DNA of 64,000 nucleotides. It comes from Citricoccus alkalitolerans. Its GTDB lineage: Bacteria > Actinomycetota > Actinomycetes > Actinomycetales > Micrococcaceae. The notes below the pieces were generated by a model. The model worked only from the letters and a program-made list of their open reading frames with translations, made no database searches and was not told where the DNA came from. Position numbers and translations under genes: made by a program. Position 1 is the stretch's first letter; each line of letters starts with the position of its first letter. Location: positions 434,001-498,000 of the forward strand of contig NZ_BAAALH010000002.1 of assembly GCF_039528175.1 (NCBI RefSeq). Direction: 5' to 3'. Positions 56,259-64,000 of the stretch are shown in pieces.

Positions 56259-57410
56259 TCACCCTGCCTGTTCCGCGCGGTCCCGCAACCACGTGGTCAG
56301 TTCCTGACAGGCCAGGTCCAGGTTCCCCATCTGACAGTGCTGATCGGCATGCTCTGCCTCGGTGAAGGTGCGCACCGTGAGGCTGCGGGCCACCGTGAGC
56401 GCACGGGCCTGCGCCCGGGCCAGCACCGGCGGCTGGAACGCGTCGTGCTCACCGCACATCAGCAGCACGTCCTGGCGCACCCGCTCGCTGCCCAAATGTC
56501 GGGCGTTCATGCCCATGAACCAGTCAACTACGTCGGCTGGGTCGTCACTGTCCACCATGTACAACACCTGGTCAACCACCGTGCGCAGCGTCGGGCTCAG
56601 GCGGACGCGGGTGCGCACATTCCAACGCATGAAATCACGGTGCCTCAACATCCCCCGGACCGGCACCCGCACCACCTGCGGCAGCCGGTGAAGCCAGTCA
56701 AAGACAGGGGGCCAGGCCACCACGCGCTGAATGCGGGTCTCCAAACCGGCGGCTCGCAGCGCCCAGTACCCACCCATCGAGAGGCCCACGAGCGTGGCCC
56801 GCTCCACGCCGAAGTGATCCAGCACTGCACTCACCGGCTTCTCCCAGTCATGGTCGAAGGTCAGACCATTCAGCGTCCGCGCTCCGCCCTGCCCCGGCCC
56901 TTCGAAGGCGATGACCTCGAATCCCGCGGCGGCGAGGCGCTGCCAGATGGCGTGGAACTCCTCGATGACTGAGTCGAACCCGCCGTGCAGCAACACCGTG
57001 GACCCGGCGCCCGGGCCGGCTGCGGGCAGCCGATAGGCGGGCAGGCTCGCCGAGGCATAGGGCACCTCGTGGCGCACGAGACCGGTGCCCGCGAACGCGG
57101 CCTCGTACAGTTCCCGGAGGCGCCGGTAGCGTTCGGCTTTCTGTTCCGACCGCGGCGGGGTGAAGAACTCCGCCAGGCGCAGATAGCCTGCAGCATGTCG
57201 TAGCCTGCCGGCTGCTGCAGACCGCGCCGAAAGGTCTTCGAACACGTCGATGCAGTCGGCCACCGACTGGACACGGGCGGCAGCACCGTACAGCTCGCCG
57301 CGGTCGGCGAAGCCCAGTGCGTGCGCCCGGTTGAACTGGTAGTTGATGAAGTCCTTGCGATGGAAGTGCTCAAACCCCACCGGCAGGGCCTCGACCCCTG
57401 GACTGGTCAT
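56259..57410 (-). CDS. Alpha/beta hydrolase (FrsA/dihydropseudooxynicotine hydrolase-like)
   Basis: 383 residues. An N-terminal ~110-residue helical cap (FINYQFNRAHALGFADRGEL, AAGYLRLAEFFTPP) precedes the hydrolase core: oxyanion-type HGGFDSVIEEF, nucleophile LVGLSMGGYWAL, acid MCGEHDAFQPP and His in TFTEAEHADQHCQMG. The cap-plus-core pattern resembles 2,6-dihydropseudooxynicotine hydrolase and related C-C or ester hydrolases. The gene stands alone. Substrate unknown. Confidence 0.85.
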   Translation of the reverse strand: MTSPGVEALPVGFEHFHRKDFINYQFNRAHALGFADRGELYGAAARVQSVADCIDVFEDLSARSAAAGRLRHAAGYLRLAEFFTPPRSEQKAERYRRLRELYEAAFAGTGLVRHEVPYASASLPAYRLPAAGPGAGSTVLLHGGFDSVIEEFHAIWQRLAAAGFEVIAFEGPGQGGARTLNGLTFDHDWEKPVSAVLDHFGVERATLVGLSMGGYWALRAAGLETRIQRVVAWPPVFDWLHRLPQVVRVPVRGMLRHRDFMRWNVRTRVRLSPTLRTVVDQVLYMVDSDDPADVVDWFMGMNARHLGSERVRQDVLLMCGEHDAFQPPVLARAQARALTVARSLTVRTFTEAEHADQHCQMGNLDLACQELTTWLRDRAEQAG

Positions 57411-57474
57411 GTACGCAATGTACGGTGGGCTGCTCAGCCTTGGACACAGCCGACTTGCCCGAAGATTCCGCAGA

Positions 57475-58815
57475 CTAGCCCCGCTGGAATGCCACGATCC
57501 GCTCGATAGCCTCGGCCACGGCGTCGTACCCGGCGGCGAAGGACAACCGGACGTAGTCCTCCCCGTGCGCGGTGTCGAAATCGGTACCGGGTGTCAGTGC
57601 CACGTGGGCCCGCTCCAGCAACGCCTCACAGTAGACGGTCGAGGTGCCATACCGCGCGAGCATGGCCTCCCCCGGCTTCGCCCAGAAGTAGAAGGCACCG
57701 TCCGCCGGCGCGGCGTCGGCCCAGCCCAATCTGTCCTGGTTCTTCAGCACCAGGGCGCGGGCCCGGGCGAAGCCGGCCACCTGGGCATCACAGGCGGCGT
57801 AGGACTCGTCGGAGAAGGCCTCGACTGCGGCGTACTGGGCGGGGGCCGGCGGGCAGAGGGACACCGAACCGGAGAGTCCGCCGATCGCCGGCGCCAGGTC
57901 CTCCGGCATCAGCATCCAGCCGATACGCCAGCCCGGCATGCCCCAGTACTTCGAGAACGAGCTGATCACCATCGCCTCCGTGGAGTACTCCCAGGCGCAG
58001 ACCCCACGCTCGACGTCGGCTCGGTCACCCGGCGCTGCCGCCGCGCCATCCGCGTCGTTCCCGTCGGACGCGTCAACTGCGTCAGCTGTGGCAGCCCCGC
58101 CAATCCCGTCGGAGGAGCCGTACGTGATGCCGTGGTAGATCTCGTCCGACACCAGACGCACCCCGCGCTCCCGGCACCACGTGGCCAGCACGGCCATCTC
58201 GGCCCGGGTCGCCATGGTGCCGGTCGGGTTGTTCGGGGAGGCGAGAATCAAACCGGCCAACGGGCCGTGCGTGGACTCGGCCTCCTCGAGCAGCGCGGGG
58301 GTGGGCTGGAAGCGGACGGCAGGGCCGGCGTCGATCTCCACCACCTGGCAACCGAGCGCGGCGAGGATGTTGCGGTAGGCGGCGTAGCCAGGGCGGGCCA
58401 TCGCTACCCTGTCCCCCGGGTTGAACGCGGCCAGGAACCCGGCCATGAAGGCCCCCGAGGATCCGGTGGTCACGGCCACCCGCGCCGGGTCCACGTCCAC
58501 CCCGTACCAGCGGGCGTAGTGGCCGGCGATCGCGGTGCGCAATTCCTCGATGCCGAGGGTCGGCGTGTAGTTCAGTGCCCGTCCGGACGCGTGCAGTTCG
58601 GCGGCCCGGGCGCTGACCCCCGCAGGAGCTCCACCGCCGGGTTCACCCGCGCACAGGCTCACGACGTCGGCCCCCGCCGCCCGCAGCTCCGCCACCTGGC
58701 CGAGGATGGTCATCACCTGGAAGGCGGGCACCTGCGAGCGGGAGGAGGGTGCGAGCGGTGGGGCCGGGGGAAGCGACGTGGAGGACTGGCCATCAGGCTG
58801 CGGGCTGGAGATCAT
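57475..58815 (-). CDS. PLP-dependent aminotransferase, class I/II (aspartate aminotransferase-like)
   Basis: 446 residues from the ATG at 58815. Fold-type I motifs: NYTPTLGIEELRTAIAGHYA, TTGSSGAFMAGFLAAFNPGD, LASPNNPTGTMAT, SDEIYHGITYG (PLP-binding Asp and Tyr) and catalytic Lys in SSFSKYWGMPGWRIGW. A ~40-residue Asp/Ala/Gly-rich insert (DAVDASDGNDADGAAAAPGD) lies between DEIYHGITYG and the Lys motif, which lengthens the protein beyond the usual ~390-400. It follows the ROK gene by 11 bases. Amino donor unknown. Confidence 0.88.
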   Translation of the reverse strand: MISSPQPDGQSSTSLPPAPPLAPSSRSQVPAFQVMTILGQVAELRAAGADVVSLCAGEPGGGAPAGVSARAAELHASGRALNYTPTLGIEELRTAIAGHYARWYGVDVDPARVAVTTGSSGAFMAGFLAAFNPGDRVAMARPGYAAYRNILAALGCQVVEIDAGPAVRFQPTPALLEEAESTHGPLAGLILASPNNPTGTMATRAEMAVLATWCRERGVRLVSDEIYHGITYGSSDGIGGAATADAVDASDGNDADGAAAAPGDRADVERGVCAWEYSTEAMVISSFSKYWGMPGWRIGWMLMPEDLAPAIGGLSGSVSLCPPAPAQYAAVEAFSDESYAACDAQVAGFARARALVLKNQDRLGWADAAPADGAFYFWAKPGEAMLARYGTSTVYCEALLERAHVALTPGTDFDTAHGEDYVRLSFAAGYDAVAEAIERIVAFQRG

Positions 58816-58826
58816 GCCCCATTGAA

Positions 58827-60044
58827 TCAGCCGGCGGCCGGCGCCGTGAGCCCGTTGACCATGGCATCGATCCGCTGCGGAGACATGGCGTGGTGGATGG
58901 CGAGCATGCTGGCACCGAGGACGCCTGCATCCAGTCCAGAGCCCGACTGGACGATCTGCAGGTGCTGTGTGGCCAGCGGGACGGTCCGGGAGTACACCGC
59001 CTCGCGGATGCCCGCGATGAAGTGTTCGCCGGTCAGTGTCATGGAGCCGCCGATCACGATCACGGACGGATTGATGAGGCTGATGCAGGCGGACAGGACC
59101 TCGCCGACGTCCCGCCCCGCCTGCCGGACCGCGTGGACCGCCTCGGTGTGACCGGCTTGAACCAGACGCACCACGTCCTCCCCCGTGTGGGCATCCAGGC
59201 CCTGCGTGCGCAGTTGGGCCGCCACCGCCGGACCGGAGGCCACGGCCTCCAGGCAATCCTGGTTGCCGCAGTGACAGGGGACGCCGCTGCCACGGTGCAC
59301 GCGGATGTGGCCGATGTCCCCGGCGACGCCGTCAGCGCCGCGCTGCAGCCGGCCGCTGGCGACGATGCCGGCACCGATGCCGGTGGCCACCTTCACGAAC
59401 ATCAGGTCGTCCACGTCCGGCCAGGCGACGTTGCGCTCCCCGAGCGCCATGATGTTGACGTCGTTGTCCACCAGGACCGGCACGTGGAAGTGGTCCTGCA
59501 GAAACCCGGGCACATCAAACCCGTTCCAGCCGGGCATGATCGGTGGATTGATGGGCCGGCCGGTGCGGTGCTCCACGGGGCCGGGGACGCCGATGCCGAT
59601 GGCCAGCAGGTCCCCCGTGGTGCGTTGCGACTCCCCGAGGAGGCTCGTGGCCAGTTCGACGACAGCCTGCAGCACCACCTGGGGGCCTTGAGCTACCGCC
59701 ATGGTGCGGGTGGCCTCCCGGAGGCGGTGGCCGGCGAGATCCGTCACGGCCAACCGAAGGTGGGACGCCCCGATGTCCACGCCGAGCACCACCTTGCTGC
59801 CCGCCTGCAGGGCGATGCGTGAGGATGGACGGCCCCCGGTGGAAACCGCCTCGTCGACGTAACCGACCAGTCCCAACTCCATCAGTGCCTCGATGCGAAG
59901 GGTCACGGTGGACCGGGACAGCCCCATGCGCTCCGCCAGCTCGGTCCTGGTGCGGGGGCGTCCGTCCCGCAGGATCTGGAACAGTTCGCTGGCACCCGAT
60001 CCGCCCAGACCGTCCAGGCCGTCAAACCTGCTTATGTCGTTCAT
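58827..60044 (-). CDS. ROK-family transcriptional regulator
   Basis: 405 residues from the ATG at 60044. The N-terminal winged helix (LFQILRDGRPRTRTELAERM, GLSRSTVTLRIEALMELGLV) is followed by the ROK kinase-like domain: VVLGVDIGASHLRLAV (ATP-binding-like), IGIGVPGPVEHRTGRPINPP and the zinc motif CHCGNQDCLEAVASG. Such proteins repress sugar-uptake genes and respond to a sugar. It lies directly behind the ribose-type ABC genes, whose promoter region shares a 15-base near-identical box with the ROK start region. Confidence 0.92.
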   Translation of the reverse strand: MNDISRFDGLDGLGGSGASELFQILRDGRPRTRTELAERMGLSRSTVTLRIEALMELGLVGYVDEAVSTGGRPSSRIALQAGSKVVLGVDIGASHLRLAVTDLAGHRLREATRTMAVAQGPQVVLQAVVELATSLLGESQRTTGDLLAIGIGVPGPVEHRTGRPINPPIMPGWNGFDVPGFLQDHFHVPVLVDNDVNIMALGERNVAWPDVDDLMFVKVATGIGAGIVASGRLQRGADGVAGDIGHIRVHRGSGVPCHCGNQDCLEAVASGPAVAAQLRTQGLDAHTGEDVVRLVQAGHTEAVHAVRQAGRDVGEVLSACISLINPSVIVIGGSMTLTGEHFIAGIREAVYSRTVPLATQHLQIVQSGSGLDAGVLGASMLAIHHAMSPQRIDAMVNGLTAPAAG

Positions 60045-60046
60045 CG
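60032..60046. promoter_or_regulatory. Box shared with the ABC operon promoter region (copy at ROK start)
   Basis: TTATGTCGTTCATCG overlaps the ROK start codon and matches TTATGTCGATCATCG (62715-62729) between the ABC ATPase and binding-protein genes with one mismatch. It may be the ROK operator. Because this copy lies at the coding start, chance cannot be excluded. Confidence 0.35.
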
Positions 60047-60109
60047 ACTCATTACAGCACAGGTCTCGACGCAACAATCCACCGGTCTCCGCCATCCGCC
60101 CGGAGCACC

Positions 60110-61180
60110 CTAGACCTTGAGTGGTTTCGCCGCGCCCCGGCGTTCATTGCGGGCGGCGAAGCGTTGCTGCAGGAGGACAGCCACCACGATGATCAGGCCC
60201 TTGGCCAACGCCTGCACGGAGGTGTCCATGTTGTTCTGGGTGAACACGTTGGTCAGCGTGCTGAAGATCAGCACGCCGAGGACCGTTCCCATGATGGTGC
60301 CACGGCCACCGATGAGCAGGGTGCCGCCCACCACGACGGCGGCGATCGCGTCCAGCTCGTAGAGCAGTCCGTGCGTGGAGGTGCCGGCCGTAGTGCGGCC
60401 CATCATCATGAGACCGGCGACCCCGGCCGCGAGCCCGGCCAGAACGTACAGGTAGACGAGGTGCCGTTTGACCTTGACGCCGGCCAGGCGCGATGCCTCG
60501 ATGTTGCCGCCGATGGCGACGGTGCGGCGCCCGAACGTGGTGCGATTGAGCAGGAACCAGCCGGCCCCGGCCACGAGGGCGAAGATCCAGACCAGCACGG
60601 GCACGCCGAGGAAGTCGGCGCGCATGAAGTCCAGGAAGTCGGTGTTGTTCACGATCAGCGTCCTGCGCCCGGAGATGAGCTCGGCGAGTCCGCGCGCGGC
60701 CACCAGCATGGCCAGCGTGGCGATGAAGGCCACCACATTGCCGTAGGCGATGATCACGCCGTTCACGAGCCCGGCGATCCCGCCCACGAGGAGGGCCACG
60801 AGCACCATCACCAGCCACGTGGACTGCGTGGCGGCCAGCTGGACACTGGCCAGGCTGGCCACCACCGTTGTCAGACCCATGACCGAGCCGACGGACAGGT
60901 CGATGCCGCCGGCCGTGATCACGAAGGTGATGCCGATGCCGATCACGCCGATGATCGAGGCATGGCGGAGGATGGTGAGGATGTTCTCGACCGCCAGGAA
61001 CCTCTCTCCGCTGGTGATGAGGCCGATGGCGATGAGCGCGGCCAGGGCGATGACGAGGCCCAGGCTCCGGGCGCCGGAGCCGTGGAGGAGGTTTCGCCCG
61101 GGAGTCCTGCCGCCGGGAGCACTGTGGCTGGACGCCGGAGCCGGATGCCGCTCGGCCACGGGTGTCTTCTGCTCGCTCAC
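60110..61180 (-). CDS. Sugar ABC transporter permease (RbsC-like)
   Basis: 356 residues with about ten TM helices and RbsC-family motifs: GIGITFVITAGGIDLSVGSV, GLVNGVIIAYGNVVAFIATL, AIGGNIEASRLAGVKVKRHL and GTLLIGGRGTIMGTVLGVLI. It forms the channel for a ribose/xylose/inositol-type sugar. The start overlaps the ATPase stop by four bases. The first ~30 residues are a polar, Pro/Ser-rich cytoplasmic segment. Confidence 0.93.
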   Translation of the reverse strand: MSEQKTPVAERHPAPASSHSAPGGRTPGRNLLHGSGARSLGLVIALAALIAIGLITSGERFLAVENILTILRHASIIGVIGIGITFVITAGGIDLSVGSVMGLTTVVASLASVQLAATQSTWLVMVLVALLVGGIAGLVNGVIIAYGNVVAFIATLAMLVAARGLAELISGRRTLIVNNTDFLDFMRADFLGVPVLVWIFALVAGAGWFLLNRTTFGRRTVAIGGNIEASRLAGVKVKRHLVYLYVLAGLAAGVAGLMMMGRTTAGTSTHGLLYELDAIAAVVVGGTLLIGGRGTIMGTVLGVLIFSTLTNVFTQNNMDTSVQALAKGLIIVVAVLLQQRFAARNERRGAAKPLKV

Positions 61181-62697
61181 GCGGCACTTCCCTTCATCAC
61201 GAGGTCGAGCACTCCGTGCTCATCGATTGCGTTGGCGTCGGACTCCGCGAGGACCCGCCCATCGTCGATGACGAGGACGCGGTCAGCCAGGCCGAGGACT
61301 TCCTCGATCTCACTCGAGATCACGATGATGGCGGTGCCGTCCGCGGCCAGCCGCCGGATGAGCGCGTAGATCTCCGCGCGGGCGCCGACGTCCACGCCAC
61401 GGGTCGGCTCGTCCAGCAGGAGCACCGGGGTGCCGTGCACCAGCCACCGGGCCAGGAGGATCTTCTGCTGGTTGCCTCCGGACAGCGTCCGCGCCGGGCG
61501 GTCAGGATCAGCGGGGCGCAGCTCCAGGGCGTCGATCTGCTCCCGCGCGGCCTGGCGTTCGGCTGACTCGTCGAGCAGGCCGGCCCGGGCAAAGCGCCCG
61601 AAGGTGGACAGGGTCACGTTCCGGTAGAGCGGCTCGTCCAGAATGAGTCCCTGGCTCTTGCGCTCCTCGGGGGACAAGCCGAGGCCGACATCCACGGCCG
61701 CGCTGACCGAGCCGGGCGTGAGCCTCCTGCCGTTCACGCGGACGCGCCCGGCGGTCGCCTTCCGGGCGCCGTAGATGGTCTCGATGATCTCCGAGCGCTG
61801 CGAACCGACCAGGCCGGCGAGACCGAGGATCTCGCCGGTACGGACGGTGAAGCTGACCGGCTCGAAGTGGCCCTCCAGTTCCAGTCCGTCCACCTCGAGC
61901 GCCACGGGAGCATCCGCGGCAACGGGCGTTCGCGGCGGGAACACGTTCGCGACCTCACGGCCGGTCATGAGTTGGATCAGCTCCGCCTTCGGGGTCTCCG
62001 TGACATGGAGGCCGTTCGCGGTGCTCCGGCCGTCCTTGATGACGGAGATGCGGTCCCCGATCTGCCGGATCTCCTCCAGGCGGTGCGAGATGTAGACCAC
62101 GGCGATGCCCTGGGCCGTGAGCTCGCGGATCACCCGGAACAGGTTCTGCACCTCTCCGGAGTCCAGAATCGCACTGGGCTCATCCATGATGATCAGCTTG
62201 GTGTTCCGCGAGAGCGCGCGGGCGAGGCTGACGATCTGCTGGTTCGCGGCGGAGAGCGAGCCGACCTCTCGCGACAGGGAGAGGCCGCCGTGGCCCAGCC
62301 GCTGCAGCAGGGTCCGTGCGGCCGCGTTCGCCCTCTTCACATGCAGCACTCCCCCGGTCGCCTGCTCGTGGCCCAGGAAGATGTTCTCCGCGATGGTCAG
62401 CCCGTCCACCACGTCGAGCTCCTGGTACATCGTGGCGATGCCGAGTTCCAGCGCGGTGGCGGGGCTGTCGAGCTCGATGGCGCGACCCTCCCAGAGGATC
62501 TGGCCCTCATCCGGTCGATGTGCGCCGGAGAGCGTCTTGATGAGGGTGGACTTGCCTGCCCCGTTCTGGCCCATGACGCAGTGGACTTCCCCCGCGCGCA
62601 CGTCCAGGTCGACGCCTTTGAGCGCTTGGACGGCAGCGAAGCGCTTGGAGAGCCCCCGCACCTTGAGCAATGGCGTCGCCTGATCCTGTACCGACAT
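61177..62697 (-). CDS. Sugar ABC transporter ATP-binding protein (RbsA-like, two ATPase domains)
   Basis: 506 residues. Domain 1: Walker A GQNGAGKSTLIKTLSG, signature LSAANQQIVSLARAL and Walker B LIIMDEPSAILD. Domain 2 (about 260-500) lacks a canonical Walker A (GLAGLVGSQRSEIIETI) but keeps LSGGNQQKILLARWL and VLLLDEPTRGVD. This asymmetric double-ATPase is typical of RbsA/MglA/XylG. It is the first gene of a minus-strand operon with the permease and ROK gene. It is divergent from the binding-protein gene. Confidence 0.94.
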   Translation of the reverse strand: MSVQDQATPLLKVRGLSKRFAAVQALKGVDLDVRAGEVHCVMGQNGAGKSTLIKTLSGAHRPDEGQILWEGRAIELDSPATALELGIATMYQELDVVDGLTIAENIFLGHEQATGGVLHVKRANAAARTLLQRLGHGGLSLSREVGSLSAANQQIVSLARALSRNTKLIIMDEPSAILDSGEVQNLFRVIRELTAQGIAVVYISHRLEEIRQIGDRISVIKDGRSTANGLHVTETPKAELIQLMTGREVANVFPPRTPVAADAPVALEVDGLELEGHFEPVSFTVRTGEILGLAGLVGSQRSEIIETIYGARKATAGRVRVNGRRLTPGSVSAAVDVGLGLSPEERKSQGLILDEPLYRNVTLSTFGRFARAGLLDESAERQAAREQIDALELRPADPDRPARTLSGGNQQKILLARWLVHGTPVLLLDEPTRGVDVGARAEIYALIRRLAADGTAIIVISSEIEEVLGLADRVLVIDDGRVLAESDANAIDEHGVLDLVMKGSAA

Positions 62698-62848
62698 GTG
62701 ACGAAGCTAACACATTATGTCGATCATCGGTACAAGGGCGTCGATTTTTCCCGTGGTTCTGTTATTGTGACTCGCATCACGTCGATGAGCCGTCTTTCGG
62801 AAACAGGCTCCACCCGACGCAGACGCACCACTCATCGAGGAGACAGAC
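62698..62848. promoter_or_regulatory. Divergent control region between ABC ATPase and binding-protein genes
   Basis: The 151-base region is AT-richer near 62710-62780. It carries TTATGTCGATCATCG (62715-62729) and further GTCGAT words near 62741 and 62782. It must hold promoters in both directions. The repeated GTCGAT motif is a candidate recognition word for the ROK regulator. Confidence 0.45.
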
Positions 62849-63892
62849 ATGCTCGCAGTTCGTACCGGACGGTCAATGCTCGTCACCACCGGCGCCCTCC
62901 TGGCGGTCGGTGCACTCGTCGCCGGTTGCTCATCCGGATCAGCAGGTGACAGCGCCCAGCCCACCAATGCCTCGGTGGAGGGCAACACCGAGGAAGGCGA
63001 GACCGTGGTCGTCGGCTTTTCGGGCCCCGCGGCGGACCACGGCTGGCTCGGAGCCATCAACGCCGCCGCCAACGCAGAGGCGGAGCAGTACGGTGACATC
63101 GATTTCCGCGTGGCCGAGGGCACCAACGACGCCAACCTGCAGATCAGCCAGGTGGAGCAGTTCATCAACGACGGCGTGGACGCCATCGTCCTGCTCCCCA
63201 CGGACGGCGCCGCCCTCACGGCCGTCGCGACCAAGGCCATGGAAGCCGGGATCCCGGTGGTCAACGTGGACCGCGAATTCTCCAGCCCGGCAGCGGCTCG
63301 CACCACGATTCTCGGGGACAACTACGGCATGGGACAGAGCGCCGGAAACTACATCTGCGAGCAGATGAGTGACACTCCGGATGCCGTCGTCGCCGAGGTC
63401 GCCGGCATCGATTCCCTGCCGTTGACCCAGGACCGCAGCCAGGGCTTCGCCGACGCTCTGGAGTCCTGTGGCCTCGACGTGGACAACCGCGTGGCCGCCG
63501 ACTTCACGGTCCAGGGCGGCGAGGCCGCCACGTCTCAGCTGCTCGCTGCCGCCCCGGAGATCGACGCCCTCTGGAACCATGACGACGACCAGGGCATCGG
63601 CGTCCTGTCCGCCATCGACAACGCCGGCCGTGACGAGTTCATCATGGTCGGTGGCGGCGGTTCCGCCAACGCCATGCGGGAGATCCAGTCCGGTGAAAGC
63701 GTTCTCCAGGCCACGGTGATCTACCCGTCCACGCAGGCAGCCGACGGCGTCCGACTGGCGCGGCTGATCGCCCAGGGCAAGGCCATGAGCGACCTGGTGG
63801 AGGTGGAGGTCCCCAAGCGGATCGTGCTGAACGCCCCGGTGGTTACCAGCGAGAACGTCGAGGAGTATCTCCCCACCGCGTTCGAGTCGTAG
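62849..63892 (+). CDS. Sugar ABC transporter substrate-binding lipoprotein (RbsB-like)
   Basis: 347 residues. A lipoprotein signal with lipobox VAGC (LLAVGALVAGC) is followed by the type-I periplasmic-binding-protein fold: VVVGFSGPAADHGWLGAINA, DANLQISQVEQFINDGVDAI, GIPVVNVDREF and IDALWNHDDDQGIGVLSAID. The aromatic and Asp/Asn pattern suits ribose, xylose or inositol binding, but the sugar is not determined. It is divergent from the ATPase-permease genes, with a further gene starting 88 bases downstream. Confidence 0.93.
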   Translation: MLAVRTGRSMLVTTGALLAVGALVAGCSSGSAGDSAQPTNASVEGNTEEGETVVVGFSGPAADHGWLGAINAAANAEAEQYGDIDFRVAEGTNDANLQISQVEQFINDGVDAIVLLPTDGAALTAVATKAMEAGIPVVNVDREFSSPAAARTTILGDNYGMGQSAGNYICEQMSDTPDAVVAEVAGIDSLPLTQDRSQGFADALESCGLDVDNRVAADFTVQGGEAATSQLLAAAPEIDALWNHDDDQGIGVLSAIDNAGRDEFIMVGGGGSANAMREIQSGESVLQATVIYPSTQAADGVRLARLIAQGKAMSDLVEVEVPKRIVLNAPVVTSENVEEYLPTAFES

Positions 63893-63903
63893 AGCCATCC
63901 GGT

Positions 63904-63937
63904 GCGGGGCGGGACGATCCCTTTCGGAACGCCCCGC
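63904..63937. terminator. Weak hairpin after the binding-protein gene
   Basis: GCGGGGCG (63904-63911) and CGCCCCGC (63930-63937) form an 8-base perfect stem with an 18-base loop, between the binding-protein stop and the next start. It may attenuate transcription, leaving more binding protein than downstream product. Confidence 0.45.
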
Positions 63938-63980
63938 CCTGCATGCCGCCATCCAGCCGAATCCCCCTGCAGGAGAAACC

Positions 63981-64000
63981 ATGCCCCGCCCCGTACCACC
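63981..64000 (+). CDS. Start of the next gene in the sugar operon (partial)
   Basis: An ATG at 63981 follows AGGAGA at good spacing. Only seven codons (MPRPVP...) lie inside the window, so the product cannot be named. Its position suggests a sugar-catabolic enzyme. Confidence 0.55.

Overview
The window is high-GC DNA with actinobacterial character. It shows GTG starts, purine-rich Shine-Dalgarno sites, several candidate leaderless genes, Tat and lipoprotein signals, and a YhgE/Pip protein paired with a TetR regulator. Gene content (an Arthrobacter-type dimethylglycine oxidase, a ThiD-TenA fusion, MetQNI, an ESX-associated cassette) points to Micrococcales, probably Micrococcaceae (Arthrobacter/Citricoccus/Micrococcus-like). 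The genus cannot be fixed by eye. A 42-N assembly gap lies at 15163-15204.

Layout. 1-2.2 kb: tail of an unknown gene and a potassium channel with two RCK domains. 2.2-7.4 kb: a TetR-controlled cluster (amino-acid permease, cupin, FAD amine oxidase, exported MBL-fold hydrolase) that looks like amine or amino-acid catabolism. 7.5-12.1 kb: MarR/MFS efflux pair and a secreted tannase-family esterase with three SLH repeats. 12.4-15.2 kb: metQ-metN-metI methionine importer. 15.3-18.7 kb: TetR plus YhgE/Pip. 18.7-21.9 kb: a hypothetical gene, Hsp20 with a divergent MerR regulator, an AlkC-like DNA alkylation repair protein and a DUF1801-like protein. 21.9-33.4 kb: a scattered thiamin salvage set (thiE, thiM, thiD-tenA plus an MFS transporter) with two almost identical TPP riboswitches, repeated thiE fragments and a 5'-truncated LigM/GcvT-like gene. 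An orphan ESX (type VII)-like three-gene cassette at 26.9-30.1 kb interrupts this set. 33.4-35.4 kb: a lower-GC accessory stretch with one HEPN-like unknown protein. 35.4-44.9 kb: housekeeping oxidoreductases and regulators plus two more paralogues of the MBL hydrolase, one with its own MFS transporter and LysR. 45-56 kb: a glycine betaine catabolic locus. 56.2-64 kb: an alpha/beta hydrolase, an aminotransferase, a ROK regulator and a ribose-type sugar ABC transporter cut by the window end.

How genes work together. In the betaine locus a BCCT transporter imports betaine, GbcA/GbcB (Rieske oxygenase and reductase) remove the first methyl group as formaldehyde, and dimethylglycine oxidase removes the next as formaldehyde or methylene-THF. 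FdhA and PurU on the adjoining segment dispose of formaldehyde and 10-formyl-THF, and a divergent LysR probably controls the operon. In the thiamin set, the riboswitch-controlled ThiD-TenA fusion is translationally coupled to an MFS protein, which makes the latter a candidate thiamin-precursor transporter. The best candidate for something undescribed is the orphan ESX cassette: a small helical protein, a 468-residue protein with an LXG/WXG-like N-terminus and a glycine-zipper C-terminus, and a protein that appears to join an LpqN-like domain to an EspG-like chaperone domain. No ESX secretion machinery is present in the window.
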